From JBKPCD01 sp046727175 (GTDB lineage Bacteria; Acidobacteriota; Vicinamibacteria; Vicinamibacterales; 2-12-FULL-66-21): DNA of 32,813 nucleotides. A model generated the notes under the pieces. It saw nothing but the letters and a program-made list of their open reading frames with translations, was not told where the DNA came from and searched no databases. Every line of letters starts with the position of its first letter. The first letter of the stretch is position 1. This document shows, piece by piece, positions 32,743 through 32,813 of the stretch. Position numbers and translations under genes: made by a program. Where the stretch lies: assembly GCA_046727175.1 (NCBI GenBank), contig JBKPCD010000122.1, positions 1 to 32,813 on the forward strand. The letters run 5' to 3'.

Positions 32743-32813
32743 ATCCCACCCCGAACGTGCACGAACGCGCGGGGGCCCGCGGAGTGCCTCGTCCGGCCGG
32801 ATCAGCACACAAC

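Noticed and set aside
1..32813. CRISPR array, prophage or insertion sequence with transposase
   Set aside because: No regularly spaced repeats, no phage structural genes and no transposase or integrase motif were seen on either strand.
32676..32813. Sigma-54 -24/-12 promoter upstream of the activator gene
   Set aside because: No GG-N10-GC element within a TGGCAC-TTGC-like context could be matched convincingly on the minus strand.

Overview
The window looks like chromosomal DNA of an Acidobacteriota member, most likely class Vicinamibacteria (inference). It is GC-rich throughout. It carries three large duplicated FtsX/MacB-type permeases with no ATPase next to them, the architecture known as acidobacterial duplicated orphan permeases (ADOP). 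It also has several Tat-type RRxFL leaders, a post-COAP-1 domain protein, a ScyD/ScyE-type protein and many secreted hydrolases. No phage, plasmid, CRISPR or transposase gene is visible.

Layout. 2-1597 is the 3' part of an ADOP permease gene cut by the window edge. It is followed by a fragment that looks like the 3' end of a tRNA (1699-1735, minus) and a secreted DUF4832-type putative glycoside hydrolase (1912-3315). A 0.8-kb gene-poor stretch holds only weak small ORF candidates. A second, complete ADOP permease (4110-6641) is followed by a hairpin and a possible decayed permease 3' end. A minus-strand TPR / membrane anchor / DUF2914 protein lies at 6993-8030. Two translationally coupled secreted hydrolases follow on plus: a CehA/McbA-type PHP metallohydrolase and an acetamidase/formamidase-family protein (8333-11706).

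11755-16373 is a four-gene minus-strand operon: TIM-barrel isomerase, [2Fe-2S] subunit, molybdopterin subunit, second TIM-barrel isomerase. Three of its four products have twin-arginine leaders. Divergent from it is a hydroxyacid-oxoacid transhydrogenase-type iron alcohol dehydrogenase (16464-17744). Next come a ScyD/ScyE-like NHL-repeat protein (minus), a cysteine-synthase-fold PLP enzyme (plus), and a minus-strand glycan set: SGNH hydrolase, a wrecked alpha-L-rhamnosidase remnant, a GH3 beta-glycosidase and a small outer-membrane barrel. Divergent from that set is an aberrant ketol-acid reductoisomerase-like enzyme (24680-25663). A MITE/REP-like palindromic element (25679-25845) separates it from a third ADOP permease (minus). 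The window ends with a secreted post-COAP-1 protein (plus) and a triple-GAF sigma-54 activator (minus) that converge on a shared hairpin.

How it fits together (inference): this is an accessory, degradative and envelope-oriented stretch. It can plausibly hydrolyse glycans and amides or carbamates outside the cytoplasm and oxidise or isomerise sugar-like compounds. The best candidate for an undescribed system is the Tat-exported molybdenum hydroxylase operon framed by two isomerases. The coupled PHP/amidase pair and the divergent KARI-like enzyme are secondary candidates. All functional calls rest on motif recognition; no database search was possible.
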